A stretch of DNA of 17,232 nt from Myxococcales bacterium (GCA_003155465.1 PMCR01000562.1:1-17232); one strand, 5' to 3'. Positions 7,719 to 15,901 are shown, counted from the stretch's first letter. Notes: generated by a model not told the origin, from the letters alone. Numbers and translations: made by a program.

Positions 7719-8954
7719 GTGGCTCAACGTGTTCTCGCGCTCTTCCTGCTTGTCGCTGCACCAGCGTCCGCGCAGGCATCGGGTTTCGTCCTCTATGAAC
7801 AATCCGCCTCGGCTCTCGGGCGGGGTGCGGCAGTATCGGCCAGCACCGATGAGCCGGCCGCCGCTTTCTACAATCCGGCCGCGCTGGTTTTTGTCGCCGG
7901 TTGGCGTGTGTCGGCCTCTGGCATGCTGGTTCGCTTCGGTAGCCGCTTCTCTCCGTCGCCGGGCGGTGCCGACACCGACAGCCTGGGCCGGTCGTATCTG
8001 GTGCCGGCGCTGTACGCCCACGTGGCGGTGGCCGAACGTGTGCGTCTGGCCCTGGCAATGAACGTTCCCTTCGCCCTGGCGGTAGCCTGGCCGGCTGACT
8101 GGGCCGGCGCGCGCTTCGCCACCGCGTGCAAGCTGTGGGCGCTCTCCTTCAATCCCAGCCTGGCGTATCGCCTGACCGATCGGCTGTCGGTTGCCGCCGG
8201 GCTCAGCGCCGTGCGCGGGTCGGTGGCGCTCACCACCGGCCTGCCGGCGGCGGTGGGAACCGGCATCGTCGATCTGCAGGGCAGCGCCTGGGGGGTGGGC
8301 GCGAACCTCGCCCTGCTCCTGCGCCTGCTTCCCGATCGATTGCACGTCAGCGCCACCTACCGCAGCCGGGTGCGCCTGGCTCTGTCCGGGCGCGCGCAGT
8401 TCTCGCCCGAGAACCCCTCCACCGGGGCGATCAATCAGGGCGCGCGCTCGACCGTCACCTGGCCCGACATCATCGTCGTCGGTGTGATGCTGCGGCCGCT
8501 GCCGGCGCTGGAGCTTGGCGCCGAGGCCGGTCCGACCCTGTGGAGCACTTTCGATCGGCTGGCCATCGACTTCGAGCAGCCCAGCATGCGTGTGGCGCCC
8601 ATCGAGCGCGGCCGGCGCAACCCGTGGAGCGCCCGCCTGGGCGGGCAGTGGTGGACGCTGCGACAGACCCTGGCCCTGCGCGCGGGGTTGACCTTCGACC
8701 AGTCGAGCGCCGCGCCGGCCAGCCTGGCTCCGTCGGGGCCTGATTCGGAGCGGCTGGGTTTCTGCCTGGGCGCGGGCTATCGCCTGGGACGCGTGAACCT
8801 GGACCTGGGTTACATGTTCGCGCACTTTCTCGACTCCACCGCCGCGCCCCCTCCGGTACGTGCCGACGGCTACGACCCCGCGCAGAGCCCGGCCGGCGTG
8901 TACCGCTCGTCCGCCCACCAGCTTGCCCTGACCGTATCAGTGCGCAGCCAGTAG
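7719..8954 (+). CDS. FadL/OmpP1-family outer-membrane channel protein
   Basis: 411 residues; a predicted outer-membrane beta-barrel of the family that moves hydrophobic compounds such as long-chain fatty acids or aromatics. The GTG start gives a clean signal peptide (VLALFLLVAAPASA, cleavage near residue 18-20). The mature N-terminus has the family hallmark: SGFVLYEQSASALGRGAAVS at 21-40, then YNPAAL at 51-56. Later come alternating amphipathic strands (LALAMNVPFALAV, FNPSLAYRLTDRLSVAAGL, LHVSATYRSRVRLALSG, WSARLGGQWW) and a C-terminal strand with aromatic residues. No Shine-Dalgarno site is obvious. The following lipoprotein gene begins 34 bases after its stop on the same strand, so the two may be an operon. 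The substrate cannot be told. Confidence 0.85.
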   Translation: MAQRVLALFLLVAAPASAQASGFVLYEQSASALGRGAAVSASTDEPAAAFYNPAALVFVAGWRVSASGMLVRFGSRFSPSPGGADTDSLGRSYLVPALYAHVAVAERVRLALAMNVPFALAVAWPADWAGARFATACKLWALSFNPSLAYRLTDRLSVAAGLSAVRGSVALTTGLPAAVGTGIVDLQGSAWGVGANLALLLRLLPDRLHVSATYRSRVRLALSGRAQFSPENPSTGAINQGARSTVTWPDIIVVGVMLRPLPALELGAEAGPTLWSTFDRLAIDFEQPSMRVAPIERGRRNPWSARLGGQWWTLRQTLALRAGLTFDQSSAAPASLAPSGPDSERLGFCLGAGYRLGRVNLDLGYMFAHFLDSTAAPPPVRADGYDPAQSPAGVYRSSAHQLALTVSVRSQ

Positions 8955-8988
8955 CGCGCGGTCGCCGGATTGGTCATGCTTGGAAGCC

Positions 8989-10113
8989 ATGTGCAGAATT
9001 CTGTCTCCCTGGTTGCCCGGTGCTCTGGTCCTGGTCACCCTGCAGTTCGGCTGCAGCAACGGCGGCGAAGCTGCGTGGGACGGAACCGGCCCGTCCGTCA
9101 AGGTGATGACCCGCAACGTCTACCTGGGCGGAGAGTTCGACGTTCTCCTCGGGGCGCAGACCGTGGACCAGATCCCCGCCCGGGTGGACACCTTCTGGAA
9201 GAACGTCCAGTCGAATGATTTTCCTGCCCGCGCGGCCCTGATCGCGGACGAGGTGGCGGCCGAGATGCCCGACATCGTGGCCTTTCAGGAGTTGGAACTG
9301 TTTCGCATGCAGGTGCCCAACGATTTCGACCCCAAGGCGGCGCCCAATGCCGCCGACACCGCGCCCAACGGCGATATGCTGGCCATCCTTACGGCCGCGC
9401 TAGCCGCCCACGGGCTCGACTACGGCGAGCCAGTGGCGGTGGCCGCGCACACCGACACAGAGATGCCAGGCACCGATGCCAGCAGCGGGGCGACCTACGA
9501 CCTACGCCTGACCGACCGAGACGCGGTGTTCGCACGACCGGGGCTCACGGTCAACAATGTGCGCACGGCCGATTTCCCCACCTTCATCTCGCTGCCCGTC
9601 CCGCTCGGCAGCCTGACCAACGCGATCGTGGTCAAGCTCAAGCGCGGCTACCTGGCAATGGACGTACGGGCCGGCGATGTGCCCTTCACCTTCGCGGCCA
9701 CGCACCTGGAAGTGGGTGGCCAGGCCAGCGCCTATCAGGAGGGCGAAGCCCGGGACCTGGTGACTGCGCTTGAACCGGTGACCGGCCCGCTGGTGTTGGT
9801 GGGCGACTTCAACAGCGACGCCAACGCAACCACCACGCAGAGCTACTCCATCGTGGCCAAATCCTTCACCGACGCCTGGTCACAGGTGAATCCCGCGGAC
9901 AAGGGGCCGACCTGCTGTACCGACCTCGCCAGCCCGGCTCCCGCGCCCGACGAGCGCATCGATCTGGTTTTCTATCGCGGCTATGTTCACCCGCAGGCGG
10001 CCGAGCGCACCGGGACTGATTCCGCCCTGCGCACGGCCAGCGGCCTGCTGCCCTCTGATCACCAAGGCGTCGCCGCCACGCTCACCGTCGGTTTTTGGGC
10101 TCCGGGGGAGTGA
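8989..10113 (+). CDS. Predicted lipoprotein, endonuclease/exonuclease/phosphatase (EEP) family
   Basis: 374 residues from ATG 8989; an in-frame TTG lies at 8980, and GGAAG (8982-8986) is close to the ATG. The N-terminus (LSPWLPGALVLVTLQFGC) looks like a lipoprotein signal with Cys22, although the -3 residue (Gln) is atypical. All EEP hallmarks are present: RNVYLGG (42-48), metal-ligand Glu101 in DIVAFQE, DRDAVFARP (177-184), ATHLE with His239, GDFNSD (272-277), RIDLVF with Asp325 and SDHQG with catalytic His358. Members hydrolyse phosphodiester bonds (DNA, lipid head groups or phosphoinositides); the substrate is unresolved. It follows the FadL-like gene. Its last 32 bases overlap tail to tail with the minus-strand HAD-GT2 gene. 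Confidence 0.85.
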   Translation: MCRILSPWLPGALVLVTLQFGCSNGGEAAWDGTGPSVKVMTRNVYLGGEFDVLLGAQTVDQIPARVDTFWKNVQSNDFPARAALIADEVAAEMPDIVAFQELELFRMQVPNDFDPKAAPNAADTAPNGDMLAILTAALAAHGLDYGEPVAVAAHTDTEMPGTDASSGATYDLRLTDRDAVFARPGLTVNNVRTADFPTFISLPVPLGSLTNAIVVKLKRGYLAMDVRAGDVPFTFAATHLEVGGQASAYQEGEARDLVTALEPVTGPLVLVGDFNSDANATTTQSYSIVAKSFTDAWSQVNPADKGPTCCTDLASPAPAPDERIDLVFYRGYVHPQAAERTGTDSALRTASGLLPSDHQGVAATLTVGFWAPGE

Positions 10114-11476
10114 GGGAGCGAACCCGGTAGCGGGCAATCTCGCCGAACACGCGCACGATCCGTCGCAGGGCCACTTCGCGACTCTGTCCCACCTCGCGCA
10201 CGAATGGGCGGATGGTGACCGCGGCAAAACGACTGCCCGCCTGGCGCATTCGCTCCAGCAACTCGAAACTGAACACGAAGGTCTCGCTGCGCACGGTGCG
10301 AAGGTCGATGGTTTCGAGCCAGCGCCGGTGAAACATGTATGAGCCGGCATAGTGCACGCGCATTCCTCCCAGTCCCCGCACCAAGAAACTGAAGACGAGC
10401 GACATCAGACGACGCGATTCGCCCGAGGGCGGAGTGACGTAGGTGCTGATTGCGGTGGTCTCGGGCGTGGCCCAGGGCAGGAAAGCCAGCAGCGACTGCG
10501 GCCGGACCTGGCGATCGGCCGGGAGAAACGCGATGTATTCGCAACGGGCCGCGCCGTATCCGCTACGCAGGGCCGCGCCCATGCCCAGGTTGCGGGCGTG
10601 GCGCACGACCCGCACGTCGCCCTCGCTGGCCGCCTCGGCCCGGGCCGCGGTGGCATCGCCGGAGCCGTCGTCCACCACGATGATCTCGTAGCCGGAGAGC
10701 CACAGGCGGCCGACGCGCCGGCAGTCGCGCACAGCGGCTGCGATGGATGCCTCCTCATTCCAGGCCAGCAGCACCATGGACAGGGTGTGTGGACTTTGCG
10801 GGGCAGAAATCAGCTCCGCGGCCTCGCTCACCTCGGTGACCACGAAATCCGCCCCAGCCGCTTCCAGGCGCGGCACCTCGGCCATGGAATGCGCGTAGCC
10901 GATGGCAACGACCAGGGGAGCGGGTGCGGCCTGACCGGCGGCCAGGGTCGCGCCCATGTCGGCGGCGTGATGGCCGACCAGAAACATGCGCTCGGCGCCG
11001 GCTGCCTCGGGCGCTGCGAGAATGTTCTGCACGGGCGTCGCGGCCGGCGTGATTGAGGTCGCGCCTGTGCGTGCTTGGATGGAATAGAAGCGCGCCGAAT
11101 CGATTCCGACAGCGTGCAGCGCGGCCAGGGTGCAGGTGTGACCGTGCTTGGTGCAAAGGGCGACTGGCACGCCGGACAGACGCTCCAGCAGACCGCGTGC
11201 CCCGGGATGGATCGAGCAGGCCGGGGCACAGCGGGCCTCCTCTTGGTCAATGACCGCCCACAAGCGAGCCGCGAGGCGGGCACCTGCCTCGGCATCGCGC
11301 GCGCCAAATTTCACGCAGGCCGATTCAATGCCGGCGATCAGGTCATCGCCAACCATGCCCAAACCCGCGGGGACCAAGATTGCGTCGACCTCGCGGCGCA
11401 CGCGCGCGTTGTCCAAGTGAAGGTCCACAAGGACGCCGTCCAGGTCCAAAATCGCGACGACAGCCGGCCCGGTCAT
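10082..11476 (-). CDS. HAD-like phosphatase domain fused to GT2 glycosyltransferase
   Basis: 464 residues in one frame. Residues ~5-225 are a HAD fold: motif I ILDLDGVLVD with D11 and D13, a Thr-Lys-type motif II (LCTKHGH, ~107-113), and motif IV FLVGHHAADMGA, where His169 replaces the expected first Asp while D173 is kept; the usual motif III Lys is missing near 143-150 (TPAATPVQ). Residues ~231-464 are a GT-A family 2 transferase like dolichol-phosphate-mannose synthase: LSMVLLAWNEEASI (232-245), IIVVDDGSGDAT (265-276), NLGMGAALRSGYGAA (296-310), FLPADRQ (317-323). It probably transfers sugar from a nucleotide sugar to a lipid or protein acceptor, with the HAD domain altered or regulatory. 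ATG 11476 is used; the RBS is weak. It is divergent from the carbamoyltransferase gene. Confidence 0.8.
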   Translation of the reverse strand: MTGPAVVAILDLDGVLVDLHLDNARVRREVDAILVPAGLGMVGDDLIAGIESACVKFGARDAEAGARLAARLWAVIDQEEARCAPACSIHPGARGLLERLSGVPVALCTKHGHTCTLAALHAVGIDSARFYSIQARTGATSITPAATPVQNILAAPEAAGAERMFLVGHHAADMGATLAAGQAAPAPLVVAIGYAHSMAEVPRLEAAGADFVVTEVSEAAELISAPQSPHTLSMVLLAWNEEASIAAAVRDCRRVGRLWLSGYEIIVVDDGSGDATAARAEAASEGDVRVVRHARNLGMGAALRSGYGAARCEYIAFLPADRQVRPQSLLAFLPWATPETTAISTYVTPPSGESRRLMSLVFSFLVRGLGGMRVHYAGSYMFHRRWLETIDLRTVRSETFVFSFELLERMRQAGSRFAAVTIRPFVREVGQSREVALRRIVRVFGEIARYRVRSLTPPEPKNRR

Positions 11477-11645
11477 TATCCGGGCTCGTCCAGGGAGACG
11501 TCGTCGTCCCAGTATGGCGACACGGAGAGGATTCTACTCCCGTCAGAAAGGCGGGCGCCACACCGGAGTTCCATCCGTGGGATCTTGAATCGCCGGCAAT
11601 TCCAGCACCATATCGGCCTCCTCACCCTCATGTTATCGTGACGGG
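11477..11645. promoter_or_regulatory. Divergent promoter region between HAD-GT2 and carbamoyltransferase
   Basis: This 169-base gap separates divergent genes, so it should hold both promoters. Weak candidates: on the minus strand a -10-like TAGAAT (complement of 11531-11536), 55 bases from the ATG and without a good -35; on the plus strand TTGAAT (11585-11590) with CATATC (11609-11614) 18 bases later. No operator was recognised and no gene is seen here. Confidence 0.35.
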
Positions 11646-13379
11646 ATGCTGGTGCTGGGCATCAACCACTCGAATGACGCCGCTGCTTGCATTGTCCGCG
11701 ACGGCGAGATCCTGGGCGGGGCACAGGAGGAACGCTTCTCGCGCATCAAGCACGATGCGAGCTTCCCCACCCGCGCGGTGGATTTCTGCCTCAAGCGCGC
11801 GGGGGCCAAGCTGGAAGACGTGGACGCGGTGGGTTTCTTCTGGAACCCCGGCATCCACGCGCAAACCTTCAACCGGCGCATGAGCGGCCAGTTCCGGAAC
11901 CACCTCGAGTACCTGTACAACGTCCCCAACCACCTTCTGCGGGCGTGGCCCGACGATCGCGTGCTCGGGCTGGAACAGAGCATCCGCATGCAGAGCGGGC
12001 GCAAGCTGACCATCCACTACATTACCCACCACCTGACGCACGCCGCGTCCGCGCTCTTCGGCTCGCCTTTCGAAGAGGCCGCCCTGCTCACCGTCGACGG
12101 CTACGGCGAGCGCGCCTCGACCCACATCGCAGTGGGGCGCGGCCTGGATATCGAAACCCTGCACACCATTGAGTTCCCGCACTCGGTTGGCTCGCTCTAC
12201 GCCGCGTTCACCGAATACCTGGGCTTCAAGGCCAACTCCGACGAGGGCAAGGTGATGGGCCTGGGGGCCTACGGCCAACCCAGCTACGCGAACGCCGTGC
12301 GCGAGATGATCTGGCCCACCGACGACGGCTACCGGATGGATCTAAGCTACTTCGCGTACTTCCACGAGTCGCCGCGCCGGGTGAGCGATCGGCTGATCGC
12401 GCGCCTGGGACCGCCGCGGGTGCCCGAGTCGGCGCTCAACCAGCGCCACTACGACCTGGCCGCCAGCCTGCAACTGGTGACCGAGGAGATCCTGCTGCAC
12501 CTGGTGGCGCTGACCAAGAAGATGACCGGCATGCGCAACCTGGCCATGGCGGGCGGGGTGGCGCTCAACTGCGTGGCCAACGGCCGCATGGTCAACGAGT
12601 CGGGTTTCGAACGCTACTTCTTCCAGCCCGCGGCCAGCGATGCCGGCACATCTCTCGGCGCCGCGCTGTGGGTAACCCACGGCATCCACCGGTTGCCGCG
12701 CAAGATGGTCGAGGCGGTGGACACCCTGGGCGTCGAGTTCTCGGCCGCCGAGATCAAGCGCGAACTGGACAAGGCCGCGCTCGACTATGTCGAACTCAAG
12801 GACGCGCCTGCGGTCGCTGCACGGCTGGTGTCCGAGGGCCACATCATCGGCTGGTTCCAGGGCCGCGCCGAGTTCGGACCGCGCGCGCTCGGCAATCGCA
12901 GCATCGTGGCCGATCCGCGCAAGGCCGAGATGAAGGACATCCTCAACAAGCGGGTGAAGTTTCGCGAGCCCTTCCGGCCCTTCGCGCCCAGCGTGCTGGC
13001 CGAGCGCACCGGCGAGCTGTTCACTCCGGGCAAGGAATCGCCGTTCATGCTGCGCGCGTACCGCACGCGCGACGACAAGCGCGACGTGGTGCCCGCCATC
13101 ACCCACGAGGACGGCACCGCCCGCGTGCAGACCGTCACCCGCACCTCGAACCCGCTCTATCACCGGCTGATCGAAGAGTTCGGCAAGATCACCGGCGTGC
13201 CGTGCGTGCTCAACACCTCGTTCAACATCCGTGGTGAGCCCATCGTCAACACCGTGGCAGATGCGCTGAAGTGCTTCTTCACCACGGACATGGACGCCTT
13301 GTTCCTGGGCCCCTACGCGCTGGCGCGCAAGGCGCCCATGATGGCGCGACTGCGCGAGCAGAGCGTCTCGCCCGGATGA
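11646..13379 (+). CDS. NodU/CmcH-family O-carbamoyltransferase
   Basis: 577 residues, typical length for the family. These enzymes move a carbamoyl group from carbamoyl phosphate, through an adenylated intermediate, onto a hydroxyl of a sugar or natural product. Motifs: LGINHSNDAAACIV at 4-17; HHLTHAASALFGSPF at 128-142 with the metal/active-site His128, His129 and His132; TVDGYGE (149-155); SDEGKVMGLGAYGQP (198-212); AGGVALNCVANG (302-313); SDAGTSLGAA (331-340). The C-terminal YrdC-like half starts with WFQGRAEFGPRALGNRSI (403-420) and ends with LNTSFNIRGEPIV. ATG 11646 is the first start; the ribosome site is weak. Its stop overlaps the next gene's start (ATGA at 13376-13379), so the two are translationally coupled. 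The acceptor is unknown. Confidence 0.93.
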   Translation: MLVLGINHSNDAAACIVRDGEILGGAQEERFSRIKHDASFPTRAVDFCLKRAGAKLEDVDAVGFFWNPGIHAQTFNRRMSGQFRNHLEYLYNVPNHLLRAWPDDRVLGLEQSIRMQSGRKLTIHYITHHLTHAASALFGSPFEEAALLTVDGYGERASTHIAVGRGLDIETLHTIEFPHSVGSLYAAFTEYLGFKANSDEGKVMGLGAYGQPSYANAVREMIWPTDDGYRMDLSYFAYFHESPRRVSDRLIARLGPPRVPESALNQRHYDLAASLQLVTEEILLHLVALTKKMTGMRNLAMAGGVALNCVANGRMVNESGFERYFFQPAASDAGTSLGAALWVTHGIHRLPRKMVEAVDTLGVEFSAAEIKRELDKAALDYVELKDAPAVAARLVSEGHIIGWFQGRAEFGPRALGNRSIVADPRKAEMKDILNKRVKFREPFRPFAPSVLAERTGELFTPGKESPFMLRAYRTRDDKRDVVPAITHEDGTARVQTVTRTSNPLYHRLIEEFGKITGVPCVLNTSFNIRGEPIVNTVADALKCFFTTDMDALFLGPYALARKAPMMARLREQSVSPG

Positions 13380-14824
13380 ACGGCACCGGCCCAATCGCCG
13401 CGACCGGATTCGCCGCAAGGCTCTCCCCAGCGCGCATCGCGCTGCTGTGTGCGGTCGCCGCCCTGGCGGTCAGCCTGCCCACGATGCGCAACGGTTTCGC
13501 CATCGACGACATCGCCGTGTTCGTCGAGCAGCCATCCACGCACAGCCTGCGCAACATTCCGCAGTTCTTCGGCCGCGGCTGGGGCATGGGAACCACGAAC
13601 CAGCAGAGCCTGGCCATGAATACGCGCTACTACCGGCCGCTCCCCACCACGCTGGGCGCGCTGGAGTATGCCGTCTTCGGGCTGCGCCCCGCCGGATTCC
13701 ATCTCACCAGCGCGCTCCTGCACGCCACCACCGCGGCGCTCGCGTGCCTGCTGCTGTGGCAAGTGACCGCGGGAAACGCGCTGGCCAGCTTGCTGGGAGG
13801 GCTGCTGTTCGCAATCCATCCGGTGCAGAGCGAGGCCTTCTGCGCCGCCTGCTACCAGACCACGCTTCTGGCCGGCCTCTTCAGCACCCTGGCCCTGGTC
13901 TGGTTCGGCCGCGTGCTGCAGCGGGGGCCACGGATCGGGCCGCTGGTGGTCATCGGGGTATCGCTGTTGTTCGGGCTGATGTCCAAGGAGGACTCCTTCG
14001 TGGTCCCGCTGCTGGCCCTGGCGTGGGCCCTGATTCTGCGCCCGGCCGGGTGGCGTCGCGCCCTGTTGTTTTCCATCCTTGCCATGGGGATCTCCTGCGC
14101 GGTTGTGCTGGCCCTGCGCAGCGCCTTCCTCACGCCCTCCAAGCTGGTCTACTTTCCCCCTGACAGACCTGTCTGGGTCGTGCTGACCATGGTGCGGATT
14201 GCGGCGCTCTACCTTGAACTCCTGCTGATGCCACTGCGCCTGTGTCCGTTCTACGACTGGTTCATCATCGGCTACGAGACCGGTCCATCGTGGGATGTCG
14301 CGGTCGGCGCCACGATTCTCGGGCTTTGCCTGGCGCTCGTGGTAGTCGGGGTCAAGCGCTTCCCCGTGGTGGCGCTCGGCATTCTCTGGGTGCTGCTGGC
14401 TCTGGCCCCGGTCAGTCAGGTCATTCCCATCATCGTGGTCGCTGCCGAACGTTTCCTCTACATCCCGATGCTGGGCGTGGCTCTGATCGCGGGCCTGCTC
14501 CTGCAGCTTGGTCTTGCGCATGCGCGTGCGGCCGGCCAGGCCAGGCTGGCGGCGGTCGCAGTCGCGGTGGTGCTGCTTGGGTGCGCAACCCGGACCCTGG
14601 CGCGCGTGCCCGACTGGCGCAATGACGAAACCGTGAACCGGGCCACCGCCCAGGCTTTCCCCGAAACGCCCACGCCGCTTCTTAACCTCGCGGCGTACTA
14701 TCAGAAAGTGGAGGGGAACACGGCCAAGGCTCTCCAGGCGCTGGCCGATGCCGAAAAGCGATCCCCCGGCTGGAAACCGGCCATCGAGCGCGCCGCCCAG
14801 TTGCGCTCGGGAATGTCGAGATAG
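13376..14824 (+). CDS. TMTC-like multi-membrane glycosyltransferase with short TPR-like tail
   Basis: 482 residues from ATG 13376, which overlaps the upstream stop; a start at 13271 lies deep in the carbamoyltransferase gene and is unlikely. About ten or more hydrophobic helices alternate with short loops. Signature features of the TMTC/GT-C family (lipid-linked mannosyltransferases): the acidic DD pair 44-45 in FAIDDIAVF, YRPL (86-89) and FHLTSALLH, AIHPVQSEA (146-154), SKED (203-206), LYLELLLMPLRL, and LAPVSQVI followed by AAERFLYIP (356-364). The C-terminus (~430-480) holds one TPR-like pair of helices (LNLAAYYQKVEGNTAKALQA). It probably attaches a sugar to a surface protein or glycan, working with the coupled carbamoyltransferase; donor and acceptor cannot be told. 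Confidence 0.8.
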   Translation: MNGTGPIAATGFAARLSPARIALLCAVAALAVSLPTMRNGFAIDDIAVFVEQPSTHSLRNIPQFFGRGWGMGTTNQQSLAMNTRYYRPLPTTLGALEYAVFGLRPAGFHLTSALLHATTAALACLLLWQVTAGNALASLLGGLLFAIHPVQSEAFCAACYQTTLLAGLFSTLALVWFGRVLQRGPRIGPLVVIGVSLLFGLMSKEDSFVVPLLALAWALILRPAGWRRALLFSILAMGISCAVVLALRSAFLTPSKLVYFPPDRPVWVVLTMVRIAALYLELLLMPLRLCPFYDWFIIGYETGPSWDVAVGATILGLCLALVVVGVKRFPVVALGILWVLLALAPVSQVIPIIVVAAERFLYIPMLGVALIAGLLLQLGLAHARAAGQARLAAVAVAVVLLGCATRTLARVPDWRNDETVNRATAQAFPETPTPLLNLAAYYQKVEGNTAKALQALADAEKRSPGWKPAIERAAQLRSGMSR

Positions 14825-14881
14825 GACAGGTGACGACATTGCACAAGCTGCTGCACCAACCCCCAGGCCGGACCCGTTTAC

Positions 14882-14923
14882 CCCGGGAGATCCAAGTACC
14901 CGCAGCAAGGGCCTGATCCCGGG
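14882..14923. terminator. Possible bidirectional terminator hairpin
   Basis: CCCGGGAGATC (14882-14892) pairs with GATCCCGGG (14915-14923): about 10 base pairs with one bulged A and a 22-base loop. It lies between the convergent TMTC-like and M15 peptidase genes, where a shared terminator would be expected. There is no T-run on either side. Confidence 0.3.
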
Positions 14924-14949
14924 ATGAGGCAGCGGCCGGTCGCCGCGTT

Positions 14950-15720
14950 CTACGATCCGTGCCAGTACCGGATCGGCCCGGTATCGCTGTGGACGAAGTG
15001 CGCGTGGGGGTAGAAGCCGACCCCGCCCAGGCGCAGCGAGCGCACGAAACCGAGGAGCTTCTCGGTGGGCACCCCGCGGATGCGGAAATCGACGGCGTTG
15101 CCTTGGGTGTGCTGGCTCTCACGCGCCACCTGGTGACCTTTCTTGCGCAAGATCAGGTTGTACTTGGGCGAACGGTAGCCCGACACGACGTCGACCCGCG
15201 GGGCGCGGAAGTGCAGCGCTGCCGAGACCAGCACATCGGCAAGCTCCGGGTCCACGTTGGTCGCCTGGTTGGTGAAGTGGTCACGCAGAAACGTTCGGAA
15301 TCGACCCAGGTAGGGCTGGCCGGGAATGAAGGTCATCAATTCGCGCGTCCATTGGTTGTGCAGCGTGGTCAGCGGCTGCACACGAGTGCCCACCGGCGGC
15401 TGGGGGCCCGCCAGCTTCTCGGCCGCCTGCGCGCACGGTTGGCGCAGCGGTGGCTTCTTGCCGGCGCGACAGGTGTGCGGCGGGCGCAGTTGCTCCTCGG
15501 TGACGTGGACGTCGGGACGATGGGCCTTCTCAGCCAGCCAAAGCTCCTTCTTGCCCCGTTCGCGCAAGGGCGGCACTAGGTGCAAGGCCCTCTCATCGGT
15601 GACCGGGACCAGTGTCTCGGCGACCAGCGCTTCGAGCACATGATCTGCAGGTCCCGCGGGATCCGCCGCTGGCGCCGCGGGGAGCAGCGTGCCGAGAAGG
15701 AGCCCCACCCAAGGAACCAT
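14950..15720 (-). CDS. Exported M15/DUF882-type murein peptidase (YcbK/MepK-like)
   Basis: 256 residues. ATG at 15718-15720 (minus) is chosen because it gives a signal peptide (MVPWVGLLLGTLLPAAPAADP); the frame stays open further upstream without a matching start. The catalytic domain is in the C-terminal ~100 residues: DVVSGYRSPKYNLILRK, then SQHTQGNAVDFRIRGV with the zinc ligands His and Asp, and GFYPHAHFVHSDTGPIRYW with the third His. This is the YcbK pattern of enzymes that cut cross-links in peptidoglycan. Between signal and catalytic domain lie ~125 residues with two Cys (HTCRAGKK, RQPCAQ) of unknown role. It is divergent from serA and convergent with the TMTC-like gene. Confidence 0.88.
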   Translation of the reverse strand: MVPWVGLLLGTLLPAAPAADPAGPADHVLEALVAETLVPVTDERALHLVPPLRERGKKELWLAEKAHRPDVHVTEEQLRPPHTCRAGKKPPLRQPCAQAAEKLAGPQPPVGTRVQPLTTLHNQWTRELMTFIPGQPYLGRFRTFLRDHFTNQATNVDPELADVLVSAALHFRAPRVDVVSGYRSPKYNLILRKKGHQVARESQHTQGNAVDFRIRGVPTEKLLGFVRSLRLGGVGFYPHAHFVHSDTGPIRYWHGS

Positions 15721-15826
15721 AGATGAACATGGTAGCGGGCGCGGCCCTGCGGCGCCAGGAATGACAGGAATGAGAGCGCGCGAATGACCACTTGCGCCAA
15801 TTGCATCGGCGTACCTCTTGGGGGCT

Positions 15827-15880
15827 GGACGCACTGGTGCTTATCGGAGAGGATACGTCCGCCACGGCGGGTGAACCGCC
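15827..15880 (+). promoter_or_regulatory. Hairpin-bearing leader upstream of serA
   Basis: In the 5' leader, GGACG (15827-15831) pairs with CGTCC (15856-15860) around an inner TATC/GATA stem (15842-15845 with 15852-15855), and GGCGG (15866-15870) pairs with CCGCC (15876-15880) around GTGAA, ending 8 bases before the ribosome site. It may affect serA translation, but it matches no riboswitch consensus I know. The whole 175-base gap should also hold promoters for serA and the divergent peptidase gene. Confidence 0.3.
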
Positions 15881-15901
15881 AGTCACAGAGGGAGCATGAC
15901 C

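Noticed and set aside
7713..8918. Minus-strand frame opposite the FadL-like gene
   Set aside because: It is Arg/Gly/Gln-rich antisense without motifs; the plus frame has a signal peptide and family hallmarks.
13271..13375. N-terminal extension of the TMTC-like gene into the carbamoyltransferase
   Set aside because: The extension is a shadow of the upstream gene; ATG 13376 in the ATGA overlap is the natural start.
12342..13418. Minus-strand frame opposite the carbamoyltransferase
   Set aside because: The plus strand carries all family motifs; the minus translation has none and looks like GC-rich antisense.
13313..14908. Long open frame on the minus strand opposite the TMTC-like gene
   Set aside because: It is the shadow of a high-GC gene with C/G-ending codons; its protein is rich in Gln, Arg, Gly and His without any motif, whereas the plus strand encodes clear membrane helices.
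15781..15895. Known riboswitch class upstream of serA
   Set aside because: I compared it by eye with glycine, SAM, cobalamin, THF and ZTP consensus pieces and found no match; only generic stems remain.
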